DNA from: Marivirga atlantica
GTDB taxonomy: Bacteria; Bacteroidota; Bacteroidia; Cytophagales; Cyclobacteriaceae
Assembly: GCF_016734805.1 (NCBI RefSeq)
Contig: NZ_JAERQG010000002.1
Span: 1,020,421-1,084,420, forward strand
DNA: 64,000 nucleotides
Direction: 5' to 3'
This document shows positions 36,579 through 45,202 of this stretch, in pieces (position 1 is the first letter of the stretch; every line of letters begins with the position of its first letter). The notes below the pieces were generated by a model. That model did not search any database. It was not told where the DNA came from and saw only the letters and a program-made list of their open reading frames with translations. The position numbers were made by a program, and so were the translations under genes.

Positions 36579-36935
36579 TTAGTCTTTATAGGCCTGACCT
36601 AGCATAATAGCTCCGCCTGATAATGCCGCATCTTTCAATAATGAATTGATGGCTGTCATATCTCCATTAAGAGCCCCAGGCAAATGTACTAGAAAAACAA
36701 AAACCAAAAGCATTGCAGCCAAAAAATAACAGGTCATACGTATCTGTTTTTTTATGACAATGCTTATGCCGGCAGCAATTAAGGCTGCTCCGGTAAGGAT
36801 AACCCAGAAAGTATCGCCAGGAATGATAGCAGGAACTATAGTGGAAAGAGAACGCATATTAACGAAATGGAATACACCAAATACAATCATGGGGATTCCA
36901 TAAAGTAATCTGCCAAGTTCTTTGAGCTGGTTCAT
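36579..36935 (-). CDS. DoxX-like small membrane protein
   Basis: 118 residues with four helices: LLYGIPMIVFGVFHFVNM, FWVILTGAALIAAGISIVI, CYFLAAMLLVFVFLVHL and SGGAIMLG. The order G-x-x-H-F near the first helix end and the L-x-x-L-x-K-D-A-A-L-S-G-G motif before the fourth are DoxX/DoxD-like. Such proteins are linked to redox or respiratory stress. It ends 29 nt before the hydrolase gene start and is preceded by a MarR gene. Confidence 0.75.
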   Translation of the reverse strand: MNQLKELGRLLYGIPMIVFGVFHFVNMRSLSTIVPAIIPGDTFWVILTGAALIAAGISIVIKKQIRMTCYFLAAMLLVFVFLVHLPGALNGDMTAINSLLKDAALSGGAIMLGQAYKD

Positions 36936-36972
36936 AATGGCTACTTAGGCTTAAATGAACCAATAAAATACG

Positions 36973-37422
36973 TTATCCTCTGATTTTATCCAAAACTTTA
37001 TTGACAATTTCAGCCTCTGATTCATCAACACAAATTGTTTCATCATGAAACTGCTGAAGATCTGGAGCAATCTTGTCCAGAACGTTTAGACCGGAATTGG
37101 TAATGGTTACATCTACCTGTCTTCTGTCTTCCCCATTAATTGTTCTGGCCGCAAAACCCTTTTCAACCAATTTATCAACTAAACGACTAGCATTGGACAT
37201 TTTGTCGAGCATTCTTTCCTGAATCGATGATACTGTAAGTGCTTTTGGTGAGTATCCTCTTAATATTCTGAGTACATTATACTGAGGAGCAGTAAGACCA
37301 TTTTTCTTAAAAATTTTGTGCTGAACTGACGAAATCCAGTTAGCAGTATATATGATATTAATAAGTGCCTTTTGTTTCTCGCTTATAAATTTAGATTGTT
37401 TAATCTCTTCTTCAAGCTTCAT
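36973..37422 (-). CDS. MarR family transcriptional regulator
   Basis: 149 residues from the ATG at 37422; the longer frame begins with a TTG. The winged HTH: NGLTAPQYNVLRILRGYSPKALTVSSIQERMLDKMSNASRLVDKLVEKGFAAR (about residues 40-92), the wing GEDRRQVDVTITNSG. It probably controls the adjacent DoxX-like and hydrolase genes, which follow in the same direction. The ligand is unknown. Confidence 0.9.
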   Translation of the reverse strand: MKLEEEIKQSKFISEKQKALINIIYTANWISSVQHKIFKKNGLTAPQYNVLRILRGYSPKALTVSSIQERMLDKMSNASRLVDKLVEKGFAARTINGEDRRQVDVTITNSGLNVLDKIAPDLQQFHDETICVDESEAEIVNKVLDKIRG

Positions 37423-37532
37423 CTCTTCTCTCTTTGTTTTTACATTAATCACCAATGTATCTAATTTTTAGTACACCGCGAACAACTAATCGATTAATGC
37501 CTTTGTTCACCAGATAAATGAGCTTATTATTT

Positions 37533-40028
37533 CTAATTACTGGAAACGAGGTTTGCGAATAACCTATAAGCACCAGGAACACCTGCAGGAAGCTCTCTGA
37601 AAAAACTTAAGCCTGTATAGACAAATCTTCCTTTACCATATTGCGCCACAAGCAAACTTCCCTCTTTAGAAGATTCTCCCTGATCATGCCCACTGAAAAT
37701 CGGTTGATATTCTTTACTCCATGAATTAGGAAAGTATAGGCCTCGCTCCTGCACCCATCCGGCAAAGTCATCCTTGGTAATTTTATTCGGATAATTGAGC
37801 AGTTCACTTTCAGCATCAAGAAAAGTTAAAGCTGCCGTTTCATCCGTAATTCTATCCCTTGAAAGACTTAATTGGTAAGGAAAGAAATCTTTATCAGGCA
37901 AGGAATAGGTTGTGTTATACTGAACCACGTAGTTTCCGCCTGCGTTCATATAATCGAACAATTTATTGTAGTTATTCTGAAGTGCCTCATTGGTATTATA
38001 AGCCCTAATACCCGCTACAATAGCATCATATTTAGTAAGATCATTTATGGAAGCTGATGCAATATCAATTTCATTCACCTGGAAGCCCATTGCTTCTAAT
38101 GCTTCAGGAATTACATCTCCTGCGCCAGGTATATAACCGATTTGATTACCATTGATTTTGACATCAGCAAAAACAAGTTGAGCCTTGGCATCAGAAATAA
38201 TTACCTGATTAGGAATGTGGTCATAAGTGATTTCACTGACTTTATTAGATATCTTTTGTCCATCGGTAAGCAGTGCAGTAGCTCCGAGACTGAACTTTCC
38301 AAAATTACTGCCTGACATGATATCCAGACTGAAAGTAGTCTTTTCATTGGTGTTGAGATCTTCAAATGATAAACTACCTGAATTTTTTAGTTTCCAGCCA
38401 GCTGGTAGTTGTATCTGAAGTTCACCTGAAATATCATCCTTTAAAGCTTTTACTGAAACTTCTATAGTTCTTTGCTGATTCGGCTTTGTGAAGATTACTA
38501 CTTCCTTCTCAAAATCTATAGAAACTGGAGGAGTTACATAAAATGGTTCAATTACCTCACCTTTAATACGGTCGTTTTCACGAAAAACCAATGGGCTCTG
38601 AACGTCAACCTCTGTTCCATTTACAGTAAGTGTAAAGTTGGCAAAGATAGCAGGCTCGTTTTCAGGCTTTCCTCTCTGAAGCTGTTCTGATACCTGGTAC
38701 ATTCCTACTGTGCCTTCATTCTCTAACCAGTACGGGGTTGAATAGCTGTGACCTTTATCAATCATAATAGCGCCCGTTTTACTTACTTTCTGATTATCAG
38801 TTAATTCATCATCAAAACTAATTGCTGACTGCGCTCCATTTACTGTGAAATTCTTCACTTGGACATCTAAGCCCGCTCGGTTTACAAATTCAACATAAAC
38901 ATTTAAGCTATCTCCAGGTGAGGCCATTCGCTTGTCCGTTGCTACTAAATGATAAAAGCCAAGACAGTCAATAATAAGCTGATCTACGAGTTGAATTTTA
39001 TTGCTTTTAACAGCACTTTCAGGAAGTGTAGCCAATGCTTTTTTAACTGATATGAGTTGATCCACACTTTTAGCAGGATTCAATGCATCAAAAGAGGAAA
39101 TTAATTTATCAACTTGTTCCTGAATTCCCTTGCCAGCTTTCACAGAAGACCAATCAGTTTTTATACCATCAAATAAACCATTATTACTCTTCTCTCCTTC
39201 CCATTGCTCGAATAATTCAATTTCTTCACCTCTTGTACCAGTTGAACCAAATGCCTGAGATTTATGATTACTTCTACTGCGGGCGGCAATTTCAGTATAC
39301 GACTCCCCTAAGACTGCGTCATAACCGCCAACATCAACTTTTATGTATTTTGATTCATCAAAATCATCATTACCACGGAAAAACCATGAAGAGGTATTCC
39401 AATAGAGTTTTTTGGTTTGCCATGGCTTTACAAATTCAAGTTGTTCAGGAAATTGTGTTTTATCTGCGGCAGCTTTAAAAGCTTCATGCGCTAAAACAGC
39501 TGATGCGGTATGATGGCCATGGGTTATTCCCGGAGTTTCATTAAAACGGGTAACAATAATATCAGGCTGAAAATTTCTGATAACCCAAACGACATCAGCT
39601 AAAACTGCTTCTCTGTCCCAGATATTAAATGTCTCATTGGGTGTTTTGGAGTAACCAAAGTCATTTGCTCTACTGAAGAATTGTTCACCACCATCCGTTC
39701 TTCTGGCTGCTAGCAATTCTTGCGTGCGTATTAACCCGAGGGCTTCTCTTAATTCAGCACCAATTACATTTTGTCCTCCATCTCCTCTTGTTAAAGCTAG
39801 ATAGGCGGCTTCAAATTTTCTTCCGTTTTCTATATAACTAATGAACCTGGTATTTTCATCATCAGGATGGGCGGCAACGTAAAGTACTCTACCTGTATGC
39901 TGCAACTTCTGCATATGATGTAATATGTCTGCAGCTGAGTGACTCTGGTTATACTGCGCTCGTGAAGTACTGATAAAGCTAATGAAAAGCACTAAAGGGA
40001 AAAGAATTCTTTTGATACTGAATTGCAT
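37533..40028 (-). CDS. Large secreted PIG-L (LmbE) family deacetylase
   Basis: 831 residues with a signal peptide (MQFSIKRILFPLVLFISFISTSRAQ). The LmbE/PIG-L domain (about residues 45-270) has the zinc site AHPDDENTR (AHPDDE) and GITHGHHTAS (HGHH). A middle beta-sandwich of NEW3-like modules (about 340-620) and a C-terminal GATase1-like domain (about 640-830, YDAIVAGIRAYNTNEAL) follow. It probably removes N-acetyl groups from a glycan in the periplasm. This three-part architecture is common in Bacteroidota. It is followed 5 nt downstream by no gene; the upstream neighbour is a small membrane protein. Confidence 0.9.
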   Translation of the reverse strand: MQFSIKRILFPLVLFISFISTSRAQYNQSHSAADILHHMQKLQHTGRVLYVAAHPDDENTRFISYIENGRKFEAAYLALTRGDGGQNVIGAELREALGLIRTQELLAARRTDGGEQFFSRANDFGYSKTPNETFNIWDREAVLADVVWVIRNFQPDIIVTRFNETPGITHGHHTASAVLAHEAFKAAADKTQFPEQLEFVKPWQTKKLYWNTSSWFFRGNDDFDESKYIKVDVGGYDAVLGESYTEIAARSRSNHKSQAFGSTGTRGEEIELFEQWEGEKSNNGLFDGIKTDWSSVKAGKGIQEQVDKLISSFDALNPAKSVDQLISVKKALATLPESAVKSNKIQLVDQLIIDCLGFYHLVATDKRMASPGDSLNVYVEFVNRAGLDVQVKNFTVNGAQSAISFDDELTDNQKVSKTGAIMIDKGHSYSTPYWLENEGTVGMYQVSEQLQRGKPENEPAIFANFTLTVNGTEVDVQSPLVFRENDRIKGEVIEPFYVTPPVSIDFEKEVVIFTKPNQQRTIEVSVKALKDDISGELQIQLPAGWKLKNSGSLSFEDLNTNEKTTFSLDIMSGSNFGKFSLGATALLTDGQKISNKVSEITYDHIPNQVIISDAKAQLVFADVKINGNQIGYIPGAGDVIPEALEAMGFQVNEIDIASASINDLTKYDAIVAGIRAYNTNEALQNNYNKLFDYMNAGGNYVVQYNTTYSLPDKDFFPYQLSLSRDRITDETAALTFLDAESELLNYPNKITKDDFAGWVQERGLYFPNSWSKEYQPIFSGHDQGESSKEGSLLVAQYGKGRFVYTGLSFFRELPAGVPGAYRLFANLVSSN

Positions 40029-40033
40029 ATAAC

Positions 40034-40432
40034 TTATTGATTATCTGAGTTTTTATTTGAATAAACAGCCATTAAGATTGCTGCTAAAGGAAAGAGCCAA
40101 ACTAAATCATTCATTAATAAATGAAACAAGAATTTCTTAGTAAACTGACTTTGCATGAGTAGAAAATAGGCAAATAAGCCTCCTGAAAGTTTGGCAATGA
40201 AAACCAATGCAATCATCCACTTGTATTTCAATGGTTTAAGCATAGCAAGGAACATCATGATACCTACAACAGCTACACCAATTGCCTGATAGAATACTAA
40301 TGAATTTTCCTGTTGAGCGCTTTCTGTCATCCATTTGATATAACTATCAGGTTGATAAAACAGAAAAATTGACCAGGCCGCATTATAGAAGGCTCCGATC
40401 AACAACACACCTCGCATCCAGGGTTGTACCAT
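40034..40432 (-). CDS. Four-helix membrane protein, unknown
   Basis: 132 residues with four hydrophobic helices (GVLLIGAFYNAAWSIFLFY, AIGVAVVGIMMFLAML, WMIALVFIAKLSGGLFAYFLL, LVWLFPLAAILMAV). No characterised family recognised. It ends 5 nt before the PIG-L deacetylase start codon, so the pair is probably co-transcribed. Confidence 0.65.
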   Translation of the reverse strand: MVQPWMRGVLLIGAFYNAAWSIFLFYQPDSYIKWMTESAQQENSLVFYQAIGVAVVGIMMFLAMLKPLKYKWMIALVFIAKLSGGLFAYFLLMQSQFTKKFLFHLLMNDLVWLFPLAAILMAVYSNKNSDNQ

Positions 40433-40580
40433 TAATTAAATTTTAGCTTTAACTCTTTAGGTTCAAACTTAAGATTTAACAGACAATAAACCTACACCAT
40501 ACAAATCAGAATAATGCCAGTTAAACTAATGCTATTAAATAGGTAAAACCATGAATTGTTTTGAGTGGATACTTACTCAC

Positions 40581-41615
40581 TTAAGAATAATACTTTTTCT
40601 TTAACCAGAAAGATACCCGTACTAAAAGGATAAGAGCCGGAACTTCCACCAGCGGACCAATTACACCTGCAAAGGCCTGCCCTGAATTTAATCCAAATAC
40701 GGCTATAGCTACTGCTATTGCTAATTCAAAATTGTTACCCGCAGCTGTAAAAGCAATAGAGGCGTTTTTATCATATGTTGCACCAGAAGCTTTGCTTACA
40801 AAAAAGCCTATTAAAAACATAAGCGCAAAATAGATTAATAAAGGAATAGCAATTCTTACAACATCTAACGGTATACCAACAATGAGAGCACCTTTTAAAG
40901 AAAACATTATCACTATGGTAAATAAGAGAGCAATTAAAGTCATTGGAGAAATGGCAGGTAGAAATTGCTCTTTGTACCATCTTTCATTTTTAATCTTAAT
41001 CAGGAAAGTGCGGCTCAATATGCCCAATAAAAAGGGAATTCCTAGGTAGATGGCTACGCTTTCGGCAATAGTTGCAATTGAGATATCCACTATAGCACCC
41101 TCAAAACCAAAATATGGAGGTAAGACAGTAATGAAAATCCATGCGTAAAAACTATAGCCAAAAACCTGAAAAATACTGTTAAGTGCAACCAAGCCGGCCC
41201 CATATTCGCTACTCCCATCTGCTAAATCATTCCATACAAGAACCATTGCAATACATCGTGCCAAACCAATTAAAATTAAGCCAACCATGTACTCAGGATA
41301 ATCCTGTAAAAAAATAATGGCTAAAGTAAACATCAAAACCGGGCCAATGATCCAATTGAGAACTAATGAAATTGACAGTATCTTGACGTTTTTAAAGACT
41401 TTTGGAAGTAGGCTATAATTCACCTTGGCCAATGGAGGATACATCATCAGAATAAGTCCAATAGCGATTGGTATATTGGTACTCCCATTGCTAAGAGCAT
41501 TTATATAAGTACTACTTTCAGGAAATAAATAACCAATACCTACGCCAAGAAGCATAGCTAGAAAAATCCACAGGGTTAGGTATTGGTCAAGGAAATTTAA
41601 CTTCTTGTTTCTCAT
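40581..41615 (-). CDS. acr3: ACR3-type arsenite efflux permease
   Basis: 344 residues with ten helices. It matches ACR3: [39 protein letters not shown] (near residues 46-66), [20 protein letters not shown] with the essential Cys in ARCIAM, and [25 protein letters not shown]. It extrudes As(III) using the proton-motive force. It is the last gene of the arsR-DUF6428-arsC-acr3 group. Confidence 0.96.
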   Translation of the reverse strand: MRNKKLNFLDQYLTLWIFLAMLLGVGIGYLFPESSTYINALSNGSTNIPIAIGLILMMYPPLAKVNYSLLPKVFKNVKILSISLVLNWIIGPVLMFTLAIIFLQDYPEYMVGLILIGLARCIAMVLVWNDLADGSSEYGAGLVALNSIFQVFGYSFYAWIFITVLPPYFGFEGAIVDISIATIAESVAIYLGIPFLLGILSRTFLIKIKNERWYKEQFLPAISPMTLIALLFTIVIMFSLKGALIVGIPLDVVRIAIPLLIYFALMFLIGFFVSKASGATYDKNASIAFTAAGNNFELAIAVAIAVFGLNSGQAFAGVIGPLVEVPALILLVRVSFWLKKKYYS

Positions 41616-41624
41616 AAAAAAAGG

Positions 41625-42359
41625 TTAAGCCTTTACTTTTGACATCAAATAAAACATTTCTGTAGCTATTTGAAGGCAACGCTCGTCATATCGAGCAGTT
41701 TCTTCGCTCGTTCCATCTGCCTCTTTGGGATCGTCATATGGAATAGGAATTCTAAAACTTGCACCTGGTATAAAAGGACAATTCTCATCAGCATCTGAGC
41801 AAGTCATGATAGCAGCAAAGTCTTCTTGCGGATTAAAATAATCGTCATACTTTTTGGAAAAGCATTCTAATTTTTCACCACCATCAGCATAGGTAACCAT
41901 GTAATGGGGATTTTCTCCACCAGGATTATCAACCTGAAAACCAGCTCTTTTAATGGCTGCCACTGCACGAGGATTAAAAGCTGTCGCTTCGGTACCTCCT
42001 GAGAATGTTTCAATGTGATCAAGCTCATAGTAAGCCGCTGCGGTTGCTGCCCAAATTTGGCCTAAATGACTTCTGCGACTATTATGCGTGCAGATGAAAG
42101 TTAGCTTAGCAGTTTTATTTTCCTTCTGCTTCTTAGTGATATAATTAGCGAGTTCATTCAACGACTCTTTTCGTTTTTCAGGTATATCAGAAATATGCGT
42201 TAAGACATTCTCAATGTAAGACGTTAGTTCATTATACATGGCTTTTTCTAGTTTGGATGATAAGGAAGCTTCTTTAACTGATTGATCCTGCTCATTACTT
42301 TTTGTTGAGCAACTGATTATCAATAATGATAGTAGGCCAAATGCAAAATTTTTCTTCAT
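41625..42359 (-). CDS. Arsenate-reductase-like LMW phosphatase with lipoprotein signal
   Basis: 244 residues from the ATG at 42359. The catalytic domain is a low-molecular-weight-phosphatase/ArsC fold with the P-loop TFICTHNSRRSHLGQ (Cys91 counted from the GTG one codon earlier; C-x5-R) and downstream cysteines in IMTCSDADENCPF, which may serve the thioredoxin relay. Cytoplasmic homologues begin near the Met at residue 42 of the same numbering (MYNELTSYIENV). Here about 40 extra residues form a lipoprotein signal (FGLLSLLIISCSTKSN, Cys18). This would place it in the envelope, unusual for arsenate reduction. An internal start at 42239 is the alternative. Confidence 0.85.
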   Translation of the reverse strand: MKKNFAFGLLSLLIISCSTKSNEQDQSVKEASLSSKLEKAMYNELTSYIENVLTHISDIPEKRKESLNELANYITKKQKENKTAKLTFICTHNSRRSHLGQIWAATAAAYYELDHIETFSGGTEATAFNPRAVAAIKRAGFQVDNPGGENPHYMVTYADGGEKLECFSKKYDDYFNPQEDFAAIMTCSDADENCPFIPGASFRIPIPYDDPKEADGTSEETARYDERCLQIATEMFYLMSKVKA

Positions 42360-42372
42360 CACAATTAATGTT

Positions 42373-42843
42373 TTAGCAACATCCTGAACCTGGTGTACAA
42401 GCTTCTTGAGAATTTTGCAGTGATGATAGCCTTACCTTAGGTTTTTCCTGAGGAATACCACAATTATCTTTAGCAAGGCAATCTGTTTGCTTTGCAATAA
42501 GCTTAAACTCTCCATTCTGAAATGCCAGGTCATATTTACCAATAGTATCCCCTTGATACTCCACCTCTACCTCACTGTCGGGTAGTTGTAATTTATCTAC
42601 TGATAAATCGATAATGCTGGCCAATTTCTGTGCACTTAAACGATGATCGTGGTCGTCTGCAGTCCATAGCTGAAAACCAATGACTGATTCTTTTCTCATG
42701 GTTCCACCACAATCAATAAACTCCTTCGTGATGTGACCTACTTCAGTTACATGAAAATGTTGTGGAACAAGCTCTCCACTTGGAAGATTAAACTTAACCT
42801 CCGTTAGACCTTTCAATGCTTCTTTTACTTCTGATAATTTCAT
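42373..42843 (-). CDS. DUF6428 family arsenic-operon protein
   Basis: 156 residues. The domain LPSGELVPQHFHVTEVGHITKEFIDCGGTMR (about 20-50) followed by LWTADDHDHRLSAQKLASIIDL identifies DUF6428, which is found almost only in ars operons. A C-terminal tail with QEACTPGSGCC and DCLAKDNCG adds cysteines that could bind arsenite. It starts 8 nt after an ArsR operator and ends 14 nt before the arsC-like start. Role not established. Confidence 0.88.
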   Translation of the reverse strand: MKLSEVKEALKGLTEVKFNLPSGELVPQHFHVTEVGHITKEFIDCGGTMRKESVIGFQLWTADDHDHRLSAQKLASIIDLSVDKLQLPDSEVEVEYQGDTIGKYDLAFQNGEFKLIAKQTDCLAKDNCGIPQEKPKVRLSSLQNSQEACTPGSGCC

Positions 42844-42867
42844 AACTTAATTATTTAATAAACTCAA

Positions 42868-42885
42868 TATCGCAATATTACGATA
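42868..42885. promoter_or_regulatory. ArsR-type operator upstream of DUF6428
   Basis: TATCGCAATATTACGATA is a near-perfect palindrome (one mismatched pair) of the ArsR kind. It matches the second copy at 43247-43264 and lies between arsR and the metal-protein genes. Confidence 0.75.
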
Positions 42886-42902
42886 CAACTATTCAAATTT
42901 TT

Positions 42903-43238
42903 TTAACAGCAGTTATCCTCTGATAGCTTATTATAACTATTAAAAAGGGTACTGAACTGTGTCTTAATTAATTCCCACTTTTCACTATTGATGCAATAAC
43001 TCACTCTTGTTCCTTCAATAGTACCTTTGATAATCCCTATTTCTTTAAGTTCTCTTAAATGTTGACTGATTGTGGCCTGAGCAAGACCTAATTCATTTAC
43101 TAAATCTCCATTGATACAGGCACTTGCTTTTAACAAATACTCAATAATGGCAACCCTGGCAGGGTGAGCAAATGCTTTGGCTGCAAGGGCCATATTATTT
43201 TGTGCTTCCGAAAATAAATCTGTTCTTGATACTCCCAT
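42903..43238 (-). CDS. arsR: ArsR-family arsenite-responsive repressor
   Basis: 111 residues. A winged HTH: AFAHPARVAIIEYLLKASACINGDLVNELGLAQATISQHLRELKEIGIIKGTIEGTRVSYCIN (about residues 22-85). Cysteines at Cys42, Cys81, and the C-terminal pair Cys110-Cys111 (CC end) could form the As(III) site, which differs from the classical ELCVCDL motif. It probably represses its own promoter and the downstream genes through the two palindromes. Confidence 0.93.
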   Translation of the reverse strand: MGVSRTDLFSEAQNNMALAAKAFAHPARVAIIEYLLKASACINGDLVNELGLAQATISQHLRELKEIGIIKGTIEGTRVSYCINSEKWELIKTQFSTLFNSYNKLSEDNCC

Positions 43239-43246
43239 AAGTAATG

Positions 43247-43264
43247 TATCGTGATATTACGATT
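43247..43264. promoter_or_regulatory. ArsR-type operator upstream of arsR
   Basis: TATCGTGATATTACGATT is an imperfect palindrome with 7 of 9 pairs, sharing ATATTACGAT with the copy at 42868-42885. It lies 9 nt before the arsR start, as expected for autoregulation. Confidence 0.75.
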
Positions 43265-43343
43265 AAGGTTTAGCAATAACAAAGTTTTATAAACTAATTC
43301 TTAAAAAGTAGGTTCTTGAACCTTTATAATAAGAAAAAAAATT

Positions 43344-44192
43344 ATGAATAAAGCTTACATATTCCTTTTTGCTATCAGCATTTTTCTATTACCAAGTTGC
43401 GGGGTATTTACGGTTAACAAATCGAAAGATATCCCCTACATGGCTCAGGGACAATTGGATAATCTTCCTGAGAAATCATTAAACATTTTCTTTCCGAAGA
43501 ATAAAAAGGAATGTCCTGTTGTAGTTTTTGCCTATGGCGGTAGCTGGGAATCTGGTAAAAAGGAGTTGTACAGTTTTTTAGGCAAACGTTTAGCGAAAAA
43601 AGGAATAGTAGCTGTTATTATTGATTATCCGTTGAGTCCCGCATATAAAGTGCCTGATATGGCCTTATCAGTCGCTCAATCTGTAAAATGGACAGTCAAC
43701 AATATTGCTAATTATCATGGCAACCCTGACCGCATATTTGTATCAGGGCATTCCGCAGGTGGGCATCTTACTGCTTTAAATACCCTAAAGGATGATTACT
43801 TTGATCAACTCTGTGTTGAAAATCCGATTAAAGGAGCCATATTAATTGATGCTGCTGGCATTGACATGTACACCTATTTAAAGGAGAAAAAGCTGGCTTC
43901 CGGAGAATCTTACCTTAAAGCCTTCACCAATGACCCAGCTGTTTGGAAAGACACCTCGCCTATTTATTACCTTGATAATCAAGATCCACAATGCTTAATT
44001 ATGATGGGTGGCAAAACCTATCCTGGTATTAAATCGAGTACAGAACGGTTTCTGGACAAATCCGAAGAAATTGGATATGAACCTATTTATCATTTACAAC
44101 CGAGTAAAAAACACGTCCCCATGATTACTCAGTTTATTTGGTCGGGAAATAAAACCTACGATTGGATTGAGGAATTCGTAAAGGCTAAATAA
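43344..44192 (+). CDS. Lipoprotein alpha/beta hydrolase (esterase, BD-FAE-like)
   Basis: 282 residues. The signal MNKAYIFLFAISIFLLPSC gives a lipid-modified Cys19. The carboxylesterase core has the oxyanion segment VVFAYGGSWESGKKELY, the nucleophile motif FVSGHSAGGHLTAL (Ser in GHSAG), an Asp in YLDNQDPQ and the His in PSKKHVPMITQ. It probably hydrolyses esters in the envelope. It is divergent from arsR, but the arsenic operators suggest no direct link. Confidence 0.88.
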   Translation: MNKAYIFLFAISIFLLPSCGVFTVNKSKDIPYMAQGQLDNLPEKSLNIFFPKNKKECPVVVFAYGGSWESGKKELYSFLGKRLAKKGIVAVIIDYPLSPAYKVPDMALSVAQSVKWTVNNIANYHGNPDRIFVSGHSAGGHLTALNTLKDDYFDQLCVENPIKGAILIDAAGIDMYTYLKEKKLASGESYLKAFTNDPAVWKDTSPIYYLDNQDPQCLIMMGGKTYPGIKSSTERFLDKSEEIGYEPIYHLQPSKKHVPMITQFIWSGNKTYDWIEEFVKAK

Positions 44193-44276
44193 ATATTGAA
44201 AATTAAGAAAAGTTGAACCTAGTAATTGGTCTACTGTTAAGTAGAGTGTAGTTTTACACCACAATCACTAGATTAA

Positions 44277-44996
44277 ATGGACGAGATAAATATACTATTA
44301 GAAACGGCATCTAACCATTGCCAAAAAGGCGATTTTAAGCAGGGCATTCATCTATATGCTCAATATATTAAGCAAAACCCGAAAAACCCGAAAGCTTATT
44401 ACCAGAGAGGAAAAGCCTATTTTAAAATAAAGGATTACAATGCTGCCATTTCTGATCTTAATAAAGCCATGCAATTGGTTCCCAATGATGCACATTTAAC
44501 TGGTGAAAGAGGACTTATATATTTTATGGCTAAAAAAGAGAATAAAGCTATGGCAGATTTTGATAAAGCTGTTGAATTAGAATCTGAAAACCCTTTCAGG
44601 TATGCAAGCAGAGCTTTTATTAAAGATAGAATAGGCGATCTGGAAGGTGCCAAGACAGATTATCAAAAAGCATTAGAACTAGATCCTGAGGATGCAATCT
44701 CTTATAATAACTTAGGCCTTGTACTTGATAAAATGGGTTACAGAAAAAAGGCTGAAGATCACTTTGAAAAAGCTGCAGATATCGATCCTAAGAATTTTGG
44801 TATGAGTAAATCCAAGGAGTCATCACAATCGGAAGTGCCTGAAGAGAAACCTGATTTACCCCCGTTGCCTGATATAGGAGGCGAAGAAGAACCTAGTAAG
44901 TCAGCTAATTTTATTAACACATTAAAGGAATTGGCTAAATCGAAAAAAGAGCGAAAGGAATTTTGGGAATTTGTAAAAAGTAAATTTACCGTTTAA
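44277..44996 (+). CDS. TPR repeat protein
   Basis: 239 residues: five TPR units at about residues 3-170 (KGDFKQGIHLYAQYIKQNPKN, KAYYQRGKAYFKIKDYNAAISDLNKAMQLVPND, AHLTGERGLIYFMAKKENKA, FRYASRAFIKDRIGDLEGA, ISYNNLGLVLDKMGYRKKA), then a charged tail ending in KSKKERKEFWEFVKSKFT. TPRs mediate protein-protein contacts; no signal peptide, so it is cytoplasmic. Partner unknown. Confidence 0.9.
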   Translation: MDEINILLETASNHCQKGDFKQGIHLYAQYIKQNPKNPKAYYQRGKAYFKIKDYNAAISDLNKAMQLVPNDAHLTGERGLIYFMAKKENKAMADFDKAVELESENPFRYASRAFIKDRIGDLEGAKTDYQKALELDPEDAISYNNLGLVLDKMGYRKKAEDHFEKAADIDPKNFGMSKSKESSQSEVPEEKPDLPPLPDIGGEEEPSKSANFINTLKELAKSKKERKEFWEFVKSKFTV

Positions 44997-45002
44997 AAGA
45001 GC

Positions 45003-45025
45003 AGAGCGCTATTAAATAGCGCTCT
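45003..45025 (+). terminator. Hairpin after TPR gene
   Basis: An 11-nt inverted repeat (AGAGCGCTATT/AATAGCGCTCT) just after the TPR stop codon. It has no T-run beyond TTATG, so it may be a weak or factor-dependent terminator. Confidence 0.5.
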
Positions 45026-45202
45026 TATGTAGAAAAAGTCAAATGATAGTCCCTTTAAAAAGTATGAAGAGCTCTCCATTACAGACCACCATTATAGCGT
45101 TTGACTAACTACTTTTACAAAGTTATGTTTAATTTTCGTATTTCAAAAGCCGTTAAAAATTAAACAAAATAAACTTACTGCTGGCATGTACTAAACTTGC
45201 AC

